A stretch of DNA of 33,783 nucleotides from an uncultured Lachnospiraceae bacterium (GTDB taxonomy: Bacteria; Bacillota; Clostridia; Lachnospirales; Lachnospiraceae), in NCBI GenBank assembly GCA_946632055.1, contig CAMPAR010000017.1:1-33783 (forward strand). Reading direction: 5' to 3'. The notes beneath the pieces were generated by a model, which ran no database searches, was not told the origin of the DNA, and saw only the letters and a list, made by a program, of their open reading frames with translations. This document shows positions 1 to 11,763 of the stretch, piece by piece (the first letter of the stretch is position 1; each line of letters opens with the position of its first letter). Made by a program: the position numbers and the translations under genes.

Positions 1-1
1 C

Positions 2-544
2 ATAGAGGCCGCCATGATGGCCGCGGGAATCGCGCCGGGCATCAACCGGGAATTCACCGCGGAAAGCTGGGGCCTGATTCCGAAAAAAAGCTGGTACGAG
101 GCTTCGTCGGAGGCGCTCGACCTGCAGGATGATACGCTTCGCTGCGATATTCAGGGCTACGATATCGATCCGGCATCGGTCCGGGCGGCCAGGGAGAATG
201 CCTCCCGCGCGGGCGTTGACCACCTGATTCATTTCCAGGTGCGGGACGCGGCCGAACTCAGCCACCCGAAGAAATACGGCTTTATCATTACGAATCCGCC
301 CTATGGCGAGAGAATTTCGGAGAAGGCCGAGCTTCCGGCGCTGTACCAGACGATCGGCGAGCGCTTCAAAGCGCTGGATTCCTGGTCTCTGTATATGATC
401 ACCTCCTACGAGGACGCGGTGAAGGACATCGGACTGGAGCCCGCGAAAAACCGGAAGATCTATAACGGCATGCTGAAAACCTATTTTTACAGCTTCCCCG
501 GACCCCGGCCGCCGAAACGGACCGAGGAAACGCGGAAAGCTTGA
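2..544 (+). CDS. THUMP-type class I RNA methyltransferase, 3' part (RlmL/YpsC-like)
   Basis: This is the C-terminal part of an S-adenosylmethionine-dependent RNA methyltransferase, probably one that makes N2-methylguanosine in 23S rRNA. The frame is open from base 2, so the true start lies upstream; the ATG at 14 is internal. The first residues (IEAA, then APGINREF) match the stretch just after the SAM-binding loop in RlmL/YpsC proteins. The acidic strand DIQGYDIDP is the SAM-ribose site, and NPPYGER near base 290 is the catalytic NPPY motif of amino-methyltransferases. The C-terminal FPGPRPPK tail is typical of the family. The THUMP domain must lie outside the window. The next gene starts 19 bases on, so the two are probably cotranscribed. 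The family is sure; the exact target base is inferred. Confidence 0.88.
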   Translation: MEAAMMAAGIAPGINREFTAESWGLIPKKSWYEASSEALDLQDDTLRCDIQGYDIDPASVRAARENASRAGVDHLIHFQVRDAAELSHPKKYGFIITNPPYGERISEKAELPALYQTIGERFKALDSWSLYMITSYEDAVKDIGLEPAKNRKIYNGMLKTYFYSFPGPRPPKRTEETRKA

Positions 545-563
545 AAAGCACGCAGGAGAACTT

Positions 564-1172
564 ATGAAAATTATCTTTGCCACGAAAAACGCAGGAAAAA
601 TGCGGGAAATCCGCTCGATCCTCGGGGATTCCTTCGAGGTGCTTTCCATGACGGACGCGGGTCTTGACCCGGAAATCATCGAGGACGGCACGACCTTTGC
701 CGAGAACGCCCTCATCAAGTGCCGGGCGATCGGAAGGCAGGAGGACGCGGTGGTTCTCGCGGACGACTCCGGCCTCTGCATCGATGCCTTTGACGGCGGC
801 CCAGGCGTCTACTCGGCGCGCTTCCTCGGGGAGGAGACGGATTACGAGTACAAGAACGGCTATATTCTTGAAAAAATGAAAGAGGTTCCGGAAGAGAAGC
901 GAGGGGCTTACTATGCCTGTGTGATCGCGGCGCTGTTTCCGGACGGGACGGAATGTACGACGGAAGCCCGGATGGAGGGGCGGATCGCCTGGGAGCCGGC
1001 CGGAGACGGCGGTTTCGGCTACGACCCGATCATTTTCCTTCCGGCATTCGGAAAAACCGTCGCCGAAATCAGCCTGAAGGACAAAAATAAAATCAGTCAC
1101 AGAGGCCTCGCACTTCAGAAAATGAAGGAAGTGATCGACAGCAAAATACGGGAGGGGTCCAAAAAAGAATAA
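564..1172 (+). CDS. rdgB: XTP/dITP (non-canonical purine NTP) pyrophosphatase, RdgB/HAM1 family
   Basis: This 202-residue cytosolic enzyme hydrolyses dITP, XTP and ITP to the monophosphate plus pyrophosphate, keeping deaminated purines out of DNA and RNA. The N-terminal FATKNAGK (residues 5-12) is the nucleotide-binding signature. FAENALIK (45-52) and the metal/catalytic region DDSGLCIDAFDGGPGVYSAR (67-86) are intact, as is GFGYDPIIF further on. The length matches the family. The start is ATG 564, with AGGAG at 554-558. A YfcE-like phosphoesterase follows after 21 bases; this pair is a common neighbourhood in Firmicutes, pointing to one housekeeping transcript. Confidence in the function is high. 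Confidence 0.95.
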   Translation: MKIIFATKNAGKMREIRSILGDSFEVLSMTDAGLDPEIIEDGTTFAENALIKCRAIGRQEDAVVLADDSGLCIDAFDGGPGVYSARFLGEETDYEYKNGYILEKMKEVPEEKRGAYYACVIAALFPDGTECTTEARMEGRIAWEPAGDGGFGYDPIIFLPAFGKTVAEISLKDKNKISHRGLALQKMKEVIDSKIREGSKKE

Positions 1173-1193
1173 AAACGGGAAGGAGATTCTTCC

Positions 1194-1715
1194 ATGAGTA
1201 CACGGATTTTTGTTGTGAGCGACAGTCACCGGCTGAACGCCGGTCTTTCCACCGCCCTGTGGAAGGAGGCGGGGAAGTTTGATTATGTGATTCACCTGGG
1301 GGACACGGAAGGCGCGGAGCGTGAAATCCGGAAGGAAATCGACCGGATTGACCCCCTGATCGGATTTGTGAGTGTCCGCGGCAACTGCGACGATGATCCT
1401 TCGGTTCCGTATTTCAGAACCGCGGAGTACGGCGGAATCCGGCTGTTCCTCGCGCATGGACACCGCTATATCGGAAGAGTACCCGGCGGGCCCTTCGACG
1501 CCCTGGCGTCGGCGGCGCATGAAGAGGGCTGCAGGGCCGCGCTGTTCGGCCATACGCACCAGCCGCTGTTTGAAGAGGCCTGGAACGGCGTGATCCTCAT
1601 CAATCCGGGCAGCATTTCGCTTCCGAGGCAGGAGGACCGGCGCCACGGCTACGGGATTCTGACTATCACGGAGACGCAGGATCTTCTCTGGGAACAGAAA
1701 TATCTGGAGGACTGA
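1194..1715 (+). CDS. YfcE/MJ0936-type metallophosphoesterase
   Basis: This 173-residue protein belongs to the calcineurin-like phosphoesterase superfamily. All metal ligands of the fold can be seen: D10 and H12 in DSH, D37 in HLGD, N64 in GNCD, H88 in AHGH, and H120/H122 in GHTH. Characterised relatives are manganese-dependent phosphodiesterases on artificial substrates; the natural substrate is not established. ATG 1194 follows AAGGAG at 1180-1185. It lies 21 bases after rdgB and probably shares its transcript. No terminator is visible before the ATP synthase promoter at 1731, so some read-through is possible. The family is certain, the physiological role open. Confidence 0.9.
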   Translation: MSTRIFVVSDSHRLNAGLSTALWKEAGKFDYVIHLGDTEGAEREIRKEIDRIDPLIGFVSVRGNCDDDPSVPYFRTAEYGGIRLFLAHGHRYIGRVPGGPFDALASAAHEEGCRAALFGHTHQPLFEEAWNGVILINPGSISLPRQEDRRHGYGILTITETQDLLWEQKYLED

Positions 1716-1730
1716 TCCCAACGAAAACGC

Positions 1731-1759
1731 TTGCCATAAAAGGCAAACTGTGTTATCAT
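1731..1759 (+). promoter_or_regulatory. Promoter of the atp operon
   Basis: TTGCCA (1731-1736) and TATCAT (1754-1759) are separated by 17 bases, a good housekeeping-sigma promoter. The predicted start of transcription is near 1766, about 56 bases before atpB. Confidence 0.75.
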
Positions 1760-1768
1760 AAATCCGTC

Positions 1769-1791
1769 TTTTCGGGTGCTTTTCCCGAAAA
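1769..1791 (+). promoter_or_regulatory. Stem-loop in the atp operon leader
   Basis: TTTTCGGG (1769-1776) pairs perfectly with CCCGAAAA (1784-1791) around a 7-base loop, right at the predicted 5' end of the atp transcript. No T-run follows, so it does not look like a terminator for this strand. A 5' stem of this kind could stabilise the message; that role is an inference. Confidence 0.5.
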
Positions 1792-1821
1792 ACCATTATG
1801 CAATAAGAGCGGAGAGCGGTT

Positions 1822-2544
1822 TTGAACTATATCGTACTTAGTGAATCAACAGAATACGGCGGGATGATGATCCGGGGCCTGTTCAGTTACGAGATCTTCG
1901 GGCAGAAGGTCTGGATTACGACGACTCATGTTTCACTTCTCATCATTGTGATCCTGATTCTCGTTCTGGCGTTTCTTGCGAACCGGAAGTTTAAGAAAGC
2001 GAAGGCAGAGGATACGCCCGGCGTTTTCCAGAATATTCTGGAGCTCGGAATCGAGAAGCTGGATGCCATGGTGGAAGGCTCAATGGGGGCGAACGCCTCA
2101 CGTTTCCGCAATTATATCGGCACAATTTTTGTCTTTATCATTCTCTGCAATCTCGCCGGGGTGCTGGGACTCCGGTCTCCGACGGCCGACTACGGCGTCA
2201 CGCTGCCGCTCGGTCTCCTTTCGTTCCTGCTGATTCAGATCAATGCTTTCCGTCACCAGAAGCTGCATTATTTCAAGAGTCTGGCGGAGCCCTATGCCTT
2301 CCTTCTGCCGAGCAATATCATCGGAGAAGTGTCGGTTCCGATTTCGCTTTCCCTGCGTCTTTTCGGAAATGTGCTCTCCGGAACCATGATCCTGAGTCTC
2401 TGGTATTCGATGATTCCGTGGTTTGCGAAGATCCCGGTTTCACCGTTCCTGCACGCTTATATGGACCTTTTCAGCGGCTGTATCCAGACCTACGTCTTCT
2501 CGATGCTGACCATGACGTATCTGTCGGACAAGCTGGACGGGTGA
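1822..2544 (+). CDS. atpB: F-type ATP synthase Fo subunit a
   Basis: Subunit a is the membrane stator that forms the two ion half-channels against the c ring. The 240-residue protein has several hydrophobic helices, starting near residue 36. The essential arginine is R179 in the segment SLSLRLFGN (175-183), matching E. coli R210. PSNIIGEV (163-170) supplies the conserved acidic residue facing the channel. The start chosen is TTG 1822 with GGAG at 1811-1814; an ATG at 1864 is possible but has a poorer ribosome site and would shorten the N-terminus. It is the first gene of the operon. No atpI precedes it, unlike in many bacteria. Confidence 0.95.
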   Translation: MNYIVLSESTEYGGMMIRGLFSYEIFGQKVWITTTHVSLLIIVILILVLAFLANRKFKKAKAEDTPGVFQNILELGIEKLDAMVEGSMGANASRFRNYIGTIFVFIILCNLAGVLGLRSPTADYGVTLPLGLLSFLLIQINAFRHQKLHYFKSLAEPYAFLLPSNIIGEVSVPISLSLRLFGNVLSGTMILSLWYSMIPWFAKIPVSPFLHAYMDLFSGCIQTYVFSMLTMTYLSDKLDG

Positions 2545-2562
2545 ACCTCATATAATAATTGA

Positions 2563-2868
<306 letters not shown>

Positions 2869-2882
2869 ATCCGAGGTGATTT

Positions 2883-3448
2883 ATGCAAAACATCGTACTT
2901 TCAGCGGGGAGAGCGGGAAGACTCCTGCTTTCGGAGGCTGAAACCTATCAGCGGATTTTCGGGCTGGACGTGCAGCTTCTGCATGACACGCTCTGGACTG
3001 CTCTGGCTATTTTCATTCTGTTCTTTGCCTTGTCGTATCTTCTTTTCAATCCGGCGAGAAAGCTTCTCGAGGAACGCAGGAAGAGGATCGAGAAGGACCG
3101 TTTTGATGCGGCAAACGCGCTTTCGGAAGCGAACGCCCTGAAACTGGAATACGATGAGAAAATGGCGGATGTGAAGAAAAAGAGCGCTGAAATTCTGGAC
3201 GATGCGCGTCACCGCGCCCTGCGAAGCCAGAATGAAATCATCGATGAAGCGAAGGAAGAGGCTGTCCGGATCCGCCGCCGCGCGGAGTCTGAAATCGAAC
3301 TGGAACGCCAGCACGCCCGGGATCAGGTCAAGAATGAAATGGTGGATCTTGCGGCCATGCTTGCGGGCAAGGTGGTTTCCGCGAATATGAATACGGACAT
3401 CCAGGATTCGCTGATTGAAGAAACGCTTCAGGAAATCAAGGAGAGCAC

Positions 3449-3464
<16 letters not shown>
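2883..3464 (+). CDS. atpF: F-type ATP synthase Fo subunit b
   Basis: Subunit b is the peripheral stalk that holds F1 still against the rotor. The 193-residue protein has an N-terminal stretch of about 34 residues, one membrane helix (about 35-56), then a long charged amphipathic helix rich in Glu, Lys, Arg and Ala up to about residue 160, as expected for the parallel coiled-coil stalk. The N-terminal extension before the membrane helix is somewhat longer than in E. coli. ATG 2883 follows GAGGTGA. The end overlaps the start of atpH by 16 bases, suggesting translational coupling. There is only one b gene, so a homodimer is expected. Confidence 0.94.
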
Positions 3465-5531
<2,067 letters not shown>

Positions 5532-5535
5532 TATC

Positions 5536-6390
5536 ATGGCGTCGATGAGAGATTTGAAGCGCCGCAGGGAAAGCATCGAGTCCACAGAGCAGATCACCAA
5601 GGCCATGAAGCTCGTGGCTACGGTCAAGCTGCAGAAGGCCAGGGTGCGGGCGGAACAGACGAAGCCCTATACCCAGCGCATGTACCGGACCGTATCGGCG
5701 ATTCTTCTCGGCAGCCGCAATATCAGTCACCGCTTTCTGAAAGCGTCGGGAGACGGTAAGGCCGGGATCCTGCTCATTACCGGAAACCGGGGACTTGCGG
5801 GCGGCTATAATCAGAATGTGATCCGGATGCTGACGGGCTGCGGAATTCCGAAGGAAAAGATGCGCGTCTACACCATCGGCCGGAAGGGCCGGGATTATCT
5901 GAAGAGCCATGATTATGAGCTCGGCGAGGATTATTCCGAGGTCATCAACGAACCGCTCTACAAGGATGCGATCCAGCTCTCGGAGGTGCTTCTTTCCGCC
6001 TATGAATCCGAAGAGATTTCTTCGATTCATGTCATCTTTACGGATTTTAAGAACACGGTGGTGCATACGCCGCGGATGATTCAGCTCCTGCCGGTGACGG
6101 AAGTGGAGGGCATGGAGGAAATTCCGGATGACATGCCGATGAACTTCGAGCCGGACGATGAAAGCGTGCTCGATGAAATCATTCCGCAGTATATGGCGAG
6201 CGTCATCTTCGGCGCGCTTCTTCAGAGCGCGGCCAGTGAGAACGGCGCGCGGATGTCCGCCATGGATGCCGCGACCGACAACGCGGAGGAGATGATCGAC
6301 GAGCTTTCCCTGCAGTACAACCGGGCCCGCCAGGGCGCGATTACGCAGGAGCTGACGGAGATTATCGCAGGTTCGCAGGCAGTGAGCTGA
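5536..6390 (+). CDS. atpG: F-type ATP synthase F1 subunit gamma
   Basis: Gamma is the central rotor shaft. The 284 residues have the two terminal helices that form the coiled coil. The N-terminus reads MASMRDLKRRRESIEST, then QITKAMKLVA. The C-terminus contains RMSAMDAATDNA followed by the expected RARQGAITQELTEI. The middle Rossmann-like part includes ITGNRGLAGGYN. ATG 5536 follows GAGGG at 5523-5527, inside the end of atpA. A 51-base gap separates it from atpD, the widest within the F1 genes apart from the atpD-atpC gap; no terminator is visible there. Confidence 0.96.
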   Translation: MASMRDLKRRRESIESTEQITKAMKLVATVKLQKARVRAEQTKPYTQRMYRTVSAILLGSRNISHRFLKASGDGKAGILLITGNRGLAGGYNQNVIRMLTGCGIPKEKMRVYTIGRKGRDYLKSHDYELGEDYSEVINEPLYKDAIQLSEVLLSAYESEEISSIHVIFTDFKNTVVHTPRMIQLLPVTEVEGMEEIPDDMPMNFEPDDESVLDEIIPQYMASVIFGALLQSAASENGARMSAMDAATDNAEEMIDELSLQYNRARQGAITQELTEIIAGSQAVS

Positions 6391-6405
6391 GACTTGTCAG
6401 GCTGA

Positions 6406-7824
<1,419 letters not shown>

Positions 7825-7878
7825 GTTTTTGGCTGCAGCGAGAAGAGATCTTTTGAAGCACAGCCGCGAGGGAGATTG

Positions 7879-8268
7879 ATGGACGAATTATTTGAACTGA
7901 AAATCATCACGCCGGAGCGCGTCTTTTACGAAGGAAAGGTGAGCTACACCTCCTTTACGACCATGGAGGGCGAAGTCGGTATTTATGCGGGGCATGAGCC
8001 GATGACGATGCTGCTGTATCCGGGCGTTCTCAGCATTCATGAGGAGAGCGGCGTCAAAAAGGCCGCGCTTCACGCGGGCTTTGTGGAAGTGACGCCGGAG
8101 TCGGTGAACGTGCTGGCCCAGATCGCGGAATGGCCCGAGGAAATCGACCGGAACCGGGCGGAGGAAGCCAGGATCCGGGCAGAGCGGGCGCTTCGGGAGG
8201 ACGGCTCCACGCTGAGAGAAGAAATGGCTCTTAGAAAGGCCATCGCGCGGATTGAAGCCGCAAAATAA
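7879..8268 (+). CDS. atpC: F-type ATP synthase F1 subunit epsilon
   Basis: Epsilon binds gamma and the c ring, and its C-terminal helices can inhibit ATP hydrolysis. The 129-residue protein has the N-terminal beta sandwich (ITPERVFYEG, then GEVGIYAGHEP) and a helical C-terminus rich in Arg, Glu and Ala. TTG 7876 is directly before ATG 7879, and either could be used; ATG is chosen because the purine-rich GAGGGAG ends at 7874. It is the last gene of the operon and is followed by a clear terminator. Confidence 0.94.
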   Translation: MDELFELKIITPERVFYEGKVSYTSFTTMEGEVGIYAGHEPMTMLLYPGVLSIHEESGVKKAALHAGFVEVTPESVNVLAQIAEWPEEIDRNRAEEARIRAERALREDGSTLREEMALRKAIARIEAAK

Positions 8269-8280
8269 AACAGAATGATG

Positions 8281-8322
8281 AGGACGGGGCGAAGGACTGA
8301 TACCGACGCTCCGTCCTTTTTT
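8281..8322 (+). terminator. Rho-independent terminator of the atp operon
   Basis: GGACGGGGCG (8282-8291) pairs with CGCTCCGTCC (8307-8316) with one G-U pair, followed by six T. It lies 13 bases after the atpC stop. Confidence 0.88.
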
Positions 8323-8347
8323 GTGGCAGTTTTAATCTGATATTGTG

Positions 8348-8376
8348 TTGCATTATTGACTGAATAAAGGTATAAT
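8348..8376 (+). promoter_or_regulatory. Promoter of the three-adaptor export operon
   Basis: TTGCAT (8348-8353), 17 bases, TATAAT (8371-8376). A TTGACT at 8356 is only 9 bases from the -10 and cannot serve as its -35. The predicted transcript starts near 8383, some 66 bases before the first adaptor gene, and just after the atp terminator. Confidence 0.8.
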
Positions 8377-8448
8377 GACTTCAAATAGGCTGTTTGCCCG
8401 GACGAAAAAGGCGGACGGCACTTAAGTGAAAGATAAAGGAACTGGCAG

Positions 8449-9555
8449 ATGATGAAAAGGACCGGACTATGGCAAAAGAGCGCGGCTGGTTTTCTCCTGG
8501 GACTGGCTTCAATCGGACTGGCTTCCTGTGCGCTGATTCCGGAAGAGGAAAGTTTTCCGGCCGCCCCGTATTATGTGGATGAAGCTGCCGCGGAGTATAC
8601 GACCGCGCAGTGCCTTCGGGGCGATGTTGTGCTGACGGAATCACTGGATTTACGAAGCGTCGCGAAACAGAAGAAGGAGCTTTCCTTCTCCGTGACGGGA
8701 GAACATATCGACAGCTTTTTTGTCAGCGTGGGCGAACCCGTGACGGAGGGCGAACTGCTCGCGCAGCTGGATATTTCCGAATTTGAAGAGAAAATGAGAG
8801 AGCTCGAGCGAACCGTTTCCGAATACGAACTGATGCTGAAGCAGAATGAGGAAGACCGCGCCCTTGCACTTGAAAGAACGAAGCTATTGAATGCGAACTC
8901 CTGGGCGGACCGACAGGACGCGCTTCTTACTGTCAATAATCAGTTTGATGAAAACGCGCTTCAGCTTCAGAATGATCTCGACATCCTCACGCTTCGCATC
9001 GAAGAATGCAGGAAGGAGATTGAAAAACGCCAGGTCACGGCGCCCTTTGACGGTGTTGTGATCTTCGTCTCGTCCTTTTCGCCGGAAACTGAAAGCGTGA
9101 GCGGAAGAAGGGTTGTGACGATCGCGGATTCGACGACGACGCTCTTCCGGGCATCGACGAAGTACTGGCCGTATTTCAAGGCGGGACTCACGATTCCGAT
9201 TACCGTGGATGACGTGGAGTACACGGCGAAGATCGAGACCGAAGCCTCTCTTGGCATTGAAGAAACGAAGCATAAGGAAGGCACGAGCGGCTATGTGTAC
9301 GCAGTGCTCGACGCGCCGGCCTTCGATGTGACGGAAGGAAAGGTGATCAAGGTTGAGGTGGAGCTGGAACGGCGGGACGACTGCCTGCTGGTGCCCGCAA
9401 CTGCCGTCGATACGATCAACGGTCATCCGGTCGTTTATTATCCCGATGAAAACGGCGTGAAGCGATATAAGGAAGTGGAAATCGGCCTTGAGAGCCGGAC
9501 CAGCGTGGAAATCCTTTCCGGGCTCTCGGAAGGCGACACGGTCATTATCAACTGA
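8449..9555 (+). CDS. HlyD/MacA-like adaptor lipoprotein 1
   Basis: This 368-residue protein has the layout of a membrane fusion (periplasmic adaptor) subunit of an ABC exporter. A lipoprotein signal ends at C27 (lipobox LASC). A first half-lipoyl segment with SVGEPVTEGELLAQLD lies near residues 90-106, a helical hairpin at about 107-193, the second half-lipoyl beginning VTAPFDGVVIF near 195, then a beta-barrel and a C-terminal domain ending SGLSEGDTVIIN. ATG 8449 is used with AAAGGA at 8435-8440; ATG 8452 is also possible. It is the first of three non-identical adaptors in a row. In a Gram-positive cell it would sit on the outer face of the membrane, working with the permease downstream. The substrate cannot be read from the sequence. 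Confidence 0.85.
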   Translation: MMKRTGLWQKSAAGFLLGLASIGLASCALIPEEESFPAAPYYVDEAAAEYTTAQCLRGDVVLTESLDLRSVAKQKKELSFSVTGEHIDSFFVSVGEPVTEGELLAQLDISEFEEKMRELERTVSEYELMLKQNEEDRALALERTKLLNANSWADRQDALLTVNNQFDENALQLQNDLDILTLRIEECRKEIEKRQVTAPFDGVVIFVSSFSPETESVSGRRVVTIADSTTTLFRASTKYWPYFKAGLTIPITVDDVEYTAKIETEASLGIEETKHKEGTSGYVYAVLDAPAFDVTEGKVIKVEVELERRDDCLLVPATAVDTINGHPVVYYPDENGVKRYKEVEIGLESRTSVEILSGLSEGDTVIIN

Positions 9556-9569
9556 GGAAGGGGCGGCAG

Positions 9570-10643
9570 ATGAAACGTGGAATTCTCCCGATATTATTGA
9601 TGATTTGTGTCTTCTGCCTGTCCGGATGCCGGAAGTCGGAAGCGAATATCCCGGAACTTGTGGAGCCGGTGCGCGGCAAGCAGGATACCGGCCTTGTGAT
9701 GCGCGGCGATCTTCAGCGGATCGATTCCTATACCGGCACGATGATCCCGAAGGTGACGCAGGTCTATATGGAAGGCTCCGGTACCATTGAAAACTTCAAG
9801 GTCTGGTCCGGGAAGAAGGTCAAAAAAGATGAAGTCCTGATCGAGCTTGACCGGGAAGCAGTGGAGGAGGAGCTGGAAAGCATCCGGGACGCTCTCACGG
9901 AGCTTGTGGACACCGGCGCCTATGACGACCGGCTCGCGGACATCGATATTCAGAAGAAAAACCTGGAATACCAGCATCTTGCCGGCACCGGCGCGGACTA
10001 TCGGACCCTCGGGCTGAAGAAGCTGGAGCTCGACGAGGCGGTGCAGAACAAGCAGCAGGCCGTGGATCTTCGGAGCATCCGGGAGGAGTCTTTGAAGGCG
10101 CGGCAGGAAAAGCTGGAGGAGGACCTCGAGAACCTCGTCATCACGGCGCCCTGCGGTGGATACGTCTATATCGATGAAACGCTCTCCAACGGATCGTTCC
10201 TGATGGAGGGGAAACCGATTCTGAAAATTCTCGACGACACGGACCTCGTGTTCCGCACGGACAAGTTTGTTTCAGACACCTCCCTGAACGGAGAATACTA
10301 CGGCTGGATCGAAGGACAGCGGGTGGAGCTTGAATACATTCCGATGGACACGGATGAGCTACTTGCCCTTGTCGCGGCCGGAGAATCCACCTATACGGAG
10401 TTCCGGCTGATCGGAATGGAGGACGTGGAAGCGGGAACGAGAGGCGCGGTCGTCACCGTGACGAGAAAGCTTGAGGACGTTCTCTACGTTCCACGGAACG
10501 CGGTGTCAAGCGATGGAACAGGCTCCTTCCTCCTGATCGGCGAAGACCGGGAGAAGCGTTATGTCACGACGGGAATTTCCACGGAGGTTTATACAGAGAT
10601 CCGCTCCGGCGTCTCGGAAGGAGAGGTGTACAATGTCCAGTAA
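9570..10643 (+). CDS. HlyD/MacA-like adaptor lipoprotein 2
   Basis: This is the second adaptor, 357 residues. The lipoprotein signal ends at C20 (lipobox LSGC). The first half-lipoyl region around residues 57-95 includes GTIENFKVWSGKKVKKDE; a helical hairpin follows to about 186; the second half-lipoyl starts ITAPCGGYVYI near 190; a barrel domain and the closing SGVSEGEVYNVQ follow. It resembles adaptor 1 in domain order but has clearly diverged in sequence, so this is not a recent duplication. It lies 14 bases after adaptor 1 and overlaps adaptor 3 by 11 bases, so it is one transcript with translational coupling. It probably contacts the large permease outside the membrane. Confidence 0.84.
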   Translation: MKRGILPILLMICVFCLSGCRKSEANIPELVEPVRGKQDTGLVMRGDLQRIDSYTGTMIPKVTQVYMEGSGTIENFKVWSGKKVKKDEVLIELDREAVEEELESIRDALTELVDTGAYDDRLADIDIQKKNLEYQHLAGTGADYRTLGLKKLELDEAVQNKQQAVDLRSIREESLKARQEKLEEDLENLVITAPCGGYVYIDETLSNGSFLMEGKPILKILDDTDLVFRTDKFVSDTSLNGEYYGWIEGQRVELEYIPMDTDELLALVAAGESTYTEFRLIGMEDVEAGTRGAVVTVTRKLEDVLYVPRNAVSSDGTGSFLLIGEDREKRYVTTGISTEVYTEIRSGVSEGEVYNVQ

Positions 10644-11751
10644 AATGATCAAAATCCTCTCGGCGCTCCTTCTGATGGCCGCAGCCCTTCTTGTCATCAC
10701 GCCGTCCTCTGCGGCGAACCTCGTTCAGCCAGAGGAAATCGGCGATGATACGGCCAATTACAAAACGGCCGTCGTCACCTACGCGGACATCAGCAGTGAA
10801 GTCTCCACCGGCGCGAGCCTGTATTTCCCGGCGGAGCAGTTCGTTTATTACGAAGGAGCGGAAGCCTATCTTGTAAAGGAACGGGCAAGCTCCGGTCATG
10901 AAATCACCGAAGGCACGCCGGTTTATGAAATCAAACCGAACGTTGATGAGGTGCGCATTGAGGAACTGAAGCGGAATCTGACGGAGCTTGAAAAGCGCTA
11001 TACGGACACCGTGTCCTCGCGGGAGCGGGAGCTTCGGAAGCTGCGCAACGATCACGCGCAGGCTGTGGCCGCGCAGGACGTCTATACGGCCCAGCTTCTG
11101 GACCTCGACGTGCAGGCAAAGCTCGTGGAAGCCGAAAAAACCGACTACGAGTATCATCTTTCTCGCAGCAGGATCGAGGAGGAGCTGACGGAGCTTGAAG
11201 AGGAGCTGGAAAGAACCGAGATCACGGCGCCTTCCTCAGGTCTTTTAAGCTGGATTCAGCATTTCACGGACGGCTCCATCATTACGCCCGGACAGCATCT
11301 GATGACGCTGACGGATATTTCGAAGCTCTGCCTCCGGACGACAAATCCGATCCCGACCGGACAGGAAGTGACGGTCGTCGTCAAGTACCGGGGAGAGGAG
11401 CATCCGATTCCCGGCAAGAGCGTCGTAAACTGCAGCGCTCTGACCTCCGGCACCATGACCGGCTCGATTGTCGAAGTGGATCTCAAGGACATCTCGAAAA
11501 TCAGCGACAACCTTCTGCAGATCGACAGCCGGGCGGTGAATCTCTCGGTCGTTTATGAGGATACGGTGCTGAAGAACGTCCTGATGGTCACCTCCGACGC
11601 CCTGATCAAGGACGGAAACAATTATTTTGTGGAGATTCTTGACGAAGAGAATGTGATCCACAAACGCCCGGTCAAGGTGGTCATCCTGAAAAACAAATTC
11701 GCGTGGGTGCTCGACGGCCTTCAGGACGGCGACACGGTCGTACTGCAGTAA
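10633..11751 (+). CDS. HlyD/MacA-like adaptor 3 (divergent, non-lipidated)
   Basis: This is the third adaptor, 372 residues. The start is ATG 10633 with AAGGAGAGG ending at 10626; the frame is open further upstream, but those codons lie in adaptor 2. Unlike the other two it has no lipobox: a hydrophobic signal (about residues 5-25) ends near PSSAA and could be cleaved or stay as an anchor. The first half-lipoyl part is poorly conserved. A long charged coiled coil (about 100-195) follows, then the second half-lipoyl beginning ITAPSSGLLSW near 197 and a C-terminal domain ending GLQDGDTVVLQ. It is the most diverged of the three, and may be specialised for contact with the others or with the permease. 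Confidence 0.8.
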   Translation: MSSKMIKILSALLLMAAALLVITPSSAANLVQPEEIGDDTANYKTAVVTYADISSEVSTGASLYFPAEQFVYYEGAEAYLVKERASSGHEITEGTPVYEIKPNVDEVRIEELKRNLTELEKRYTDTVSSRERELRKLRNDHAQAVAAQDVYTAQLLDLDVQAKLVEAEKTDYEYHLSRSRIEEELTELEEELERTEITAPSSGLLSWIQHFTDGSIITPGQHLMTLTDISKLCLRTTNPIPTGQEVTVVVKYRGEEHPIPGKSVVNCSALTSGTMTGSIVEVDLKDISKISDNLLQIDSRAVNLSVVYEDTVLKNVLMVTSDALIKDGNNYFVEILDEENVIHKRPVKVVILKNKFAWVLDGLQDGDTVVLQ

Positions 11752-11763
11752 GGAGGAAGCGGC

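Noticed and set aside
1721-1736. A possible CcpA (cre) site overlapping the atp -35 box
   Set aside because: It has three mismatches to the consensus, including the essential outer bases, so it is not better than chance.
399-1796. A 465-codon open frame on the minus strand over rdgB and the phosphoesterase gene
   Set aside because: It is antisense to two well-recognised genes, has no family features and is rich in Arg, Pro and His, as expected from reverse reading of GC-rich codons.
8356-8376. TTGACT paired with TATAAT before the export operon
   Set aside because: The spacer is only 9 bases; TTGCAT at 8348 with 17 bases is the better -35.
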